From Streptomyces sp. NBC_01460 (GTDB lineage: Bacteria; Actinomycetota; Actinomycetes; Streptomycetales; Streptomycetaceae): a stretch of DNA of 64,000 bases. The translations under genes were made by a program, and so were the position numbers. The number at the start of each line of letters is the position of its first letter. Position 1 is the first letter of the stretch. The DNA is taken from positions 8,060,001-8,124,000 of the forward strand of contig NZ_CP109473.1 of assembly GCF_036227405.1 (NCBI RefSeq), in the 5' to 3' direction. The notes under the pieces are model-generated. The model was not told the DNA's origin. It did no database searches and was given only the letters and a program-made list of their open reading frames with translations. Below, one piece after another: positions 60,464-64,000 of the stretch.

Positions 60464-60534
60464 CTGCCGGGCTCCCCCTGAGACGACTGCCGGGCTCCGC
60501 CCTGAGGTGGCTGCCTGGCTCCGCCCTGAGACGG
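60464..60534. repeat. Three tandem 23-24 bp repeats
   Basis: Units at 60464-60486, 60487-60510 and 60511-60534 share CTGCCGGGCTCCGCCCTGAG with one to three changes. They lie in the 383-bp gap between the esterase and the HxlR gene stop and are not part of a supported gene. A partial fourth unit (CTGTCGG) follows. The rest of the gap shows nothing clear. Confidence 0.75.
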
Positions 60535-60551
60535 CTGTCGGTGTGGAGGTG

Positions 60552-61022
60552 TCACGTCCGGGGCCGGGCCGCCGGGCCGGGCCGGGCGCTGACGTCGGCG
60601 GGGGAGAGGGCGGTGTGCCCGTGCTCGCACTCGACCGCCACGCGCACGGGGGCTCCGCACGGGTCGTGCCGGAGATCGAGGACCGGCCCCTCCGCGTCGT
60701 CGCCCGTGTACGTCTCGCCCCACTGCTTCAACGCCACCAGCACCGGCCACAGGTCCCAGCCCTTGCGGGTCAGGCGGTACTCGTTGCGGGCGCGACTGCC
60801 GGGCTCCTGATACGCGACGGTCCTCAGGACGCCCGCCGCGGTCAGCTTCCTGAGCCGGTCGCTGAGAATCGCCTCCGACAGCCCGATGTGGCGGCGGAAC
60901 TCGTCGAACCGCCGTACGCCGTTACTCGCGTCGCGCAGGATCAGAAGCGTCCACTTCTCCCCGACCAGGTCGAGCGTGAGCTGGACCGGGCAGTTCTCCG
61001 TGCTCATCTCAAGCCACTCCAT
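60552..61022 (-). CDS. HxlR-family transcriptional regulator
   Basis: A 156-residue winged-helix regulator: CPVQLTLDLVGEKWTLLILRDASNGVRRFDEFRRHIGLSEAILSDRLRKLTAAGVL is the HxlR pattern with the conserved N-terminal Cys often used for redox or electrophile sensing. The C-terminal part has DLRHDPCGAPVRVAVECEHGH. ATG 61022 lies 6 nt after a TAGAAT -10, so the transcript is probably leaderless; an internal ATG at 61007 is the alternative. It diverges from a thioesterase gene and likely controls it through the repeat at 61040-61062. Confidence 0.9.
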   Translation of the reverse strand: MEWLEMSTENCPVQLTLDLVGEKWTLLILRDASNGVRRFDEFRRHIGLSEAILSDRLRKLTAAGVLRTVAYQEPGSRARNEYRLTRKGWDLWPVLVALKQWGETYTGDDAEGPVLDLRHDPCGAPVRVAVECEHGHTALSPADVSARPGPAARPRT

Positions 61023-61028
61023 GGCGGC

Positions 61029-61080
61029 ATTCTAGGACGCTGACTGCGTGATTGACAGTCAGGTGGGGCAGGGCTAACTT
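61029..61080. promoter_or_regulatory. Divergent promoters with a shared HxlR operator
   Basis: Plus strand: TTGACA (61052-61057), a 17-bp spacer and TAACTT (61075-61080) serve the thioesterase gene. Minus strand: TAGAAT (61034-61029) lies 6 nt before the HxlR ATG. A perfect 7-9-7 inverted repeat, CTGACTG (61040-61046) with CAGTCAG (61056-61062), overlaps the plus -35 and sits between the minus -35 and -10, as an autoregulated operator would. Confidence 0.75.
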
Positions 61081-61114
61081 CGTTCTTCGAAGCCAGATCG
61101 GGAGGAGCGGCATC

Positions 61115-61609
61115 ATGGGACGGACGCGCACGTACGAGTGGGAGGACCCCGCGCTCACAGCGGCGGCCGTGGGGCGGTCCTCCGGGCTGGACTTCCTGCG
61201 TGAGATCCAGGAGGGCCGCCTCGCCCCGGCGCCCGTGAGCGCCACCGTCGGCTTCGCCCTCGACGAGGTCGAGAAGGGGCGCGTGGTGTTCACGCTGGTG
61301 CCGGGGGAGGAGCACTACAACCCCATCGGCAGTGTGCACGGGGGGATCTATGCCACCCTGCTCGACTCCGCGGCCGGCTGCGCGGTCCAGTCGACCCTGC
61401 CGCCGGGCATGGCGTACACCTCGCTCGACCTGACCGTGAAGTTCCTGCGGCGGATCACCGTGGACACGGGCGCGGTCCGCGCCGTCGGCACCGTCGTCAG
61501 CGCGGGGCGCCAGACCGCCCTCGCCCAGGCCCAGTTGGTGGACGTGACGGGTCGCGTACTCGCCCACGCGACCAGTACCTGCATGCTGTTCCCGCTGCCC
61601 GCCGGCTGA
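61115..61609 (+). CDS. PaaI-type hotdog thioesterase
   Basis: A 164-residue acyl-CoA thioesterase-fold protein. The hotdog signature is YNPIGSVHGGIYATLLDSAAGCAVQSTLP, with HGG and the Asp acting in catalysis, and YTSLDLTVKFLRRI is the second conserved strand. PaaI-like enzymes release CoA from aromatic or medium-chain acyl-CoA. GGAGGAG lies 7 nt before ATG 61115. It is controlled by a sigma-70-like promoter that overlaps the putative HxlR site. Confidence 0.9.
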   Translation: MGRTRTYEWEDPALTAAAVGRSSGLDFLREIQEGRLAPAPVSATVGFALDEVEKGRVVFTLVPGEEHYNPIGSVHGGIYATLLDSAAGCAVQSTLPPGMAYTSLDLTVKFLRRITVDTGAVRAVGTVVSAGRQTALAQAQLVDVTGRVLAHATSTCMLFPLPAG

Positions 61610-61763
61610 GCGTGCCGGGCTCGGGGTCCGCGTGCGGGAGCGCCCGCGCACCTGTGTCGGGCTCCCCGGCCGACCGGACGATTCCTGTCGCGGGATCGAC
61701 CGATGTGTCCCCTTTCGCTCGTACGCTGTCGGTCCTGACCGACTTTCACGAAAGGGGAACGCG

Positions 61764-62171
61764 GTGGCATCTCAGCTCAATCCGTACCTCAGCTTCGCCG
61801 GCGACGCACGGCAAGCCTTGGAGTTCTACAAGAACGTCCTCGGCGGCACCCTGACGCTGCACACCTACGGCTACATCGACGGGGGCGGTGCCGGGCAGAG
61901 CGACAAGATCATGCACGGAACGCTCGAGACGGCCGGCGGGTTCACGCTGATGGGCGCCGACAACCCTCCCGGGACCGAACATGAACCGGGGAACAACTTC
62001 GCCGTGAGTCTGAGCGGCGACGACCCGGACGAGCTGCGCGGCTACTGGGACAAGCTGTCCGACGGAGCCACCGTGACGGTCCCCCTGGAGAAGCAGATGT
62101 GGGGGGATGTGTTCGGTATGTGTACGGACACGTTCGGCATCCCATGGATGGTCAACATCAGCGGCCGGTAG
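61764..62171 (+). CDS. VOC-family protein, PhnB-like
   Basis: A 135-residue glyoxalase/bleomycin-resistance-fold protein of the PhnB type: NPYLSFAGDARQALEFYKNVLGG at the N-terminus, HGTLETAGGFTLMGADNPPG in the middle and MWGDVFGMCTDTFGIPWMVNI at the end. Such proteins are dimeric and metal-dependent or metal-free binders of small molecules; the function is unknown. GTG 61764 follows AAAGGGGAAC. The 154-bp gap after the thioesterase gene suggests its own promoter. Confidence 0.9.
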   Translation: MASQLNPYLSFAGDARQALEFYKNVLGGTLTLHTYGYIDGGGAGQSDKIMHGTLETAGGFTLMGADNPPGTEHEPGNNFAVSLSGDDPDELRGYWDKLSDGATVTVPLEKQMWGDVFGMCTDTFGIPWMVNISGR

Positions 62172-62564
62172 GGCCGGCCCGAAGGCCCGAAGGCCCGAAG
62201 GCGGGCGAGCGCCTCGGCAGCCGACGGCCTGCACGTGCCGGCGGACGTGCCCGCTCACGGTCGTGACCGTCCGTGGGTCCGTCCGCCTGCGAGGCGTCCG
62301 GCCGACGGGCTCGCCGGTGAGGCGTCGTCCCCCTGGCGGCTGATCGCGCCCTGATCGGGGGTGCCGGGGTGTCCGAGTGCTGGTCCGTCTCTCCTTCGTG
62401 TGCCTCTTGCGTGAATATGTGATGGTTGGCGCTCAGGTGGCGCGGGAACGGGGCAGAAGACCGGTGTGGCCGGGAGGGCCGCTGTCCGTGCAGGGAACCG
62501 CGCGCCTCCAGCAGTGGACCTCCCGGCCACTCCCGTACGCCCGCGGCCGGCCCCGCCGTCGGCG
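62172..62564. other. Intergenic region with short repeats and a long inverted repeat
   Basis: CCCGAAGG is repeated three times in tandem (62178-62201), just after the VOC stop. A perfect 12-bp inverted repeat (62466-62477 with 62519-62530, 41-bp spacer) lies beyond the end of the LacI gene and may help terminate it. No gene is supported here. Confidence 0.5.
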
Positions 62565-63716
62565 CTACCCTCCGGCGGGCGGCGGTGCGGTGCTGTCGCG
62601 CACCACCAGCCGTGTGGGCACGAGTGTTGTGCCGTGGTCCGCCTCGTCGTGCCGCATCCGCCGTAGTACGCCCTCGACGCACAGCCGCCCCACCTCGGCG
62701 AAGTCCTGGTGAACGGTCGTCAGGGGAGGCATGAAGGATCCGGCTTCGGGGATGTCGTCGAAGCCGATGACGCTGACGTCGCCGGGGATGGCGCGTCCCC
62801 GCTCGCGGAGTGCCCTCAGGAGTCCCAGCGCCATCTGGTCGTTGGCGGCGAACACGGCCGTGCAGTTCTCCTCGTCGGCGATGCGGAGCCCGGCGCGGTA
62901 GCCGGATTCGGCCGACCAGTCCCCACGCGCCACGGGTGGTACGGAGCAGCCCGCGTCGGTGAGTTCGGCCTGCCACGCGTCCGCGCGGCGCTGGGCGGCG
63001 AAGGACTCCTCGGGCCCGGCCAGGTGCCACACCGTGCGGTGGCCGAGGTCCAGGAGGTGCCGGACGGCTGCCCGTGCGCCACCGGCCTGGTCGGTGTCGA
63101 CCACGGTGTAGCGGTCACCGGCGTCCGAGTCGGCGACGACGACCTGCACGTGCGGGGGGAGTGAGAGCGTCGCCACGTCGAGCAGATGGACCTCCATGAT
63201 GACGATGACGGCGTCGACCGCCAGCTCCCCCAGCCGGGAGAAGGCGCCGCGCACCTCGTCCTGCGTGGGCACGGCCACGGGCAGGAGCGTGACGGCGTAT
63301 CCCTCCAGTGCGGCGGAGGTGGCGATCGCCTCCAGCGTGCGCATGTTGCCCGTGGTGGAGAGGTTGAACGTGATGACGCCGATCGTGCGGAACTCGCCGC
63401 GCTTGAGCGCCCGTGCGGCGCTGTTCGGCCGGTAGCCCAGCTCCTTCATGGCGGCCAGCACCTGGCGTCTGGTCTCCTCGGTGACTCCCTCGTACCCGTT
63501 GGAGACGCGGGAGACGGTCTGGGACGAGACGCCGGCCAGATGGGCGACGTCCGCCATCGAGGCCGTCCGCGACTGACGGGCGGCCGGTGCGCCCCTGCGG
63601 GCCTCCGCCCGTGGCGTGTTCGTCGAACCGCTGCCCGCCCCGCCCGTCCTGTCCACCCGTCTCCTCCGCCGTGCGATCCGCCGGATCGCCCGACGACTCT
63701 TGACCGTCCACATCAT
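62565..63716 (-). CDS. LacI-family transcriptional regulator
   Basis: A 383-residue repressor. The LacI helix-turn-helix starts at about residue 53 (ASMADVAHLAGVSSQTVSRVSNGYEGVTEETRRQVLAAMKELGYRPNSAARAL), followed by a periplasmic-binding-protein-like sugar domain (GVITFNLSTTGN, AVFAANDQMALGLLRAL, SVIGFDDIPEAG). The first ~50 residues are Arg-rich and unusual, so the true start could be an internal codon; ATG 63716 is simply the first in frame. It is divergent from a sugar ABC permease gene that begins at 63849, and two copies of a candidate operator lie between them. Confidence 0.9.
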   Translation of the reverse strand: MMWTVKSRRAIRRIARRRRRVDRTGGAGSGSTNTPRAEARRGAPAARQSRTASMADVAHLAGVSSQTVSRVSNGYEGVTEETRRQVLAAMKELGYRPNSAARALKRGEFRTIGVITFNLSTTGNMRTLEAIATSAALEGYAVTLLPVAVPTQDEVRGAFSRLGELAVDAVIVIMEVHLLDVATLSLPPHVQVVVADSDAGDRYTVVDTDQAGGARAAVRHLLDLGHRTVWHLAGPEESFAAQRRADAWQAELTDAGCSVPPVARGDWSAESGYRAGLRIADEENCTAVFAANDQMALGLLRALRERGRAIPGDVSVIGFDDIPEAGSFMPPLTTVHQDFAEVGRLCVEGVLRRMRHDEADHGTTLVPTRLVVRDSTAPPPAGG

Positions 63717-63721
63717 GCCGG

Positions 63722-63800
63722 TGTAAACATTCGGCCGTCAGATGTTTACGCAAACATAGCAGCCCTGACCTCGGTCGGAACGCGATGTTCACGCAACCAT
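63722..63800. promoter_or_regulatory. Paired LacI-type operators between regulator and ABC permease
   Basis: Operator 1 is the palindrome ATGTTTACGCAAACAT (63742-63757). Operator 2 (63785-63800) matches it at 14 of 16 bases. Their centres are 43 bp apart, about four helical turns. A further half-site, GTAAACAT (63723-63730), faces operator 1. The arrangement suits cooperative repression of both genes. Confidence 0.75.
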
Positions 63801-63848
63801 CCCGACGCTGTGTGCCGCCGGTTCCGAGATGGACGAGCGAGGGACAAC

Positions 63849-64000
63849 ATGACAACGCTTGAAACCGTTGCGGGTGCCGACCGGCGCCCGGACCGGCCAC
63901 CCGCGAGGCGGGACCGCCGGTCATGGGCGGGATGGGGCTTCATCGGGCCGTTCGTGCTGGTCTTCGCGTTCGTCTTCCTGGCGCCGATCGTCTACTCGGT
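63849..64000 (+). CDS. Carbohydrate ABC transporter permease (MalF type), truncated by window end
   Basis: Only 50 codons are visible: a basic, Pro/Arg-rich N-terminus followed by the first membrane helix (WGFIGPFVLVFAFVFLAPIVYSV), which is typical of MalF-type CUT1 permeases. The start ATG has GAGGGAC upstream. It is divergent from the LacI regulator, which should repress it. Unusually, no binding-protein gene lies ahead of it, so that gene is either downstream, outside the window, or elsewhere. Confidence 0.75.
   Translation, partial: MTTLETVAGADRRPDRPPARRDRRSWAGWGFIGPFVLVFAFVFLAPIVYS

Noticed and set aside
60464-60534. Possible CRISPR array
   Set aside because: The units are directly adjacent without spacers and no cas genes are present; it is a simple tandem repeat.
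62178-62201. CCCGAAGG triplicate as an origin or iteron site
   Set aside because: Only three 8-bp copies, no AT-rich element and no replication gene nearby.

Overview
The window is high-GC actinobacterial DNA with strong GC preference at third codon positions. It almost certainly comes from a Streptomyces chromosome: it carries a Streptomyces subtilisin inhibitor (SSI) gene, a 2-methylisoborneol (2-MIB) operon with a family 2B encapsulin, Tat-type signal peptides, leaderless promoters, GTGA/ATGA stop-start overlaps and a UUA (bldA-type) codon. About 50 genes or gene remnants can be supported. No rRNA, tRNA, CRISPR array, IS element or integrase was seen.

1-14.96 kb, sugar catabolism: the C-terminal part of a secreted GH101 endo-alpha-N-acetylgalactosaminidase; a GH35 beta-galactosidase divergent from an AraC regulator; a secreted GxGYxYP protein; a small phosphoesterase; and an ABC sugar importer (binding protein and two permeases) coupled to a mannonate dehydratase-like enzyme, with a FadR-type GntR regulator and a large nested operator. 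A MmyB-like XRE regulator then faces a zinc alcohol dehydrogenase.

15-24.5 kb: a CHASE3-HAMP histidine kinase diverges from a single-domain response regulator that is in one open frame with an upstream HTH segment. Next come a DUF664 protein, an alpha/beta hydrolase, a decayed cold-shock gene, a 1002-residue PA14/propeller/CBM/DUF1080 secreted protein with a TTA codon, a hypothetical gene with a doubtful 5' end, and SSI.

24.9-38.8 kb: a probable choline-to-betaine operon (aldehyde dehydrogenase, APC permease, GMC oxidoreductase), Dps, a 4-hydroxybenzoate module (AAHS transporter and PobA), an XRE-cupin/MFS pair facing an acetyltransferase, a CASTOR/POLLUX-like ion channel, and a fragment of an ABC-2 permease.

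38.8-52.7 kb, two specialised-metabolite loci on the minus strand. First is the 2-MIB operon: encapsulin shell, 2-MIB synthase and GPP C-methyltransferase. Next to it is the most interesting locus in the window, a probable RiPP cluster: a 53-residue putative precursor, a ROXA-like JmjC oxygenase, a peptide-arginase-like enzyme, a radical SAM/SPASM protein, a second JmjC oxygenase, an aldo/keto reductase, a three-gene ABC exporter and a PhyH-type dioxygenase, with a GNAT upstream. Almost every junction overlaps, and an attenuator-like hairpin separates the precursor from the enzymes. The enzyme set points to a peptide carrying a radical crosslink, an Arg-to-ornithine conversion and hydroxylation, possibly acylated. 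This is inference from families and gene order.

53-64 kb: a PlsC acyltransferase, a quinone-oxidoreductase/AHSA1 pair, a coupled GH16-GH18 pair with duplicated ricin-B modules divergent from a CE2-like esterase, an HxlR regulator divergent from a PaaI-type thioesterase, a VOC protein, and a LacI regulator with paired operators facing a sugar ABC permease cut by the window edge.
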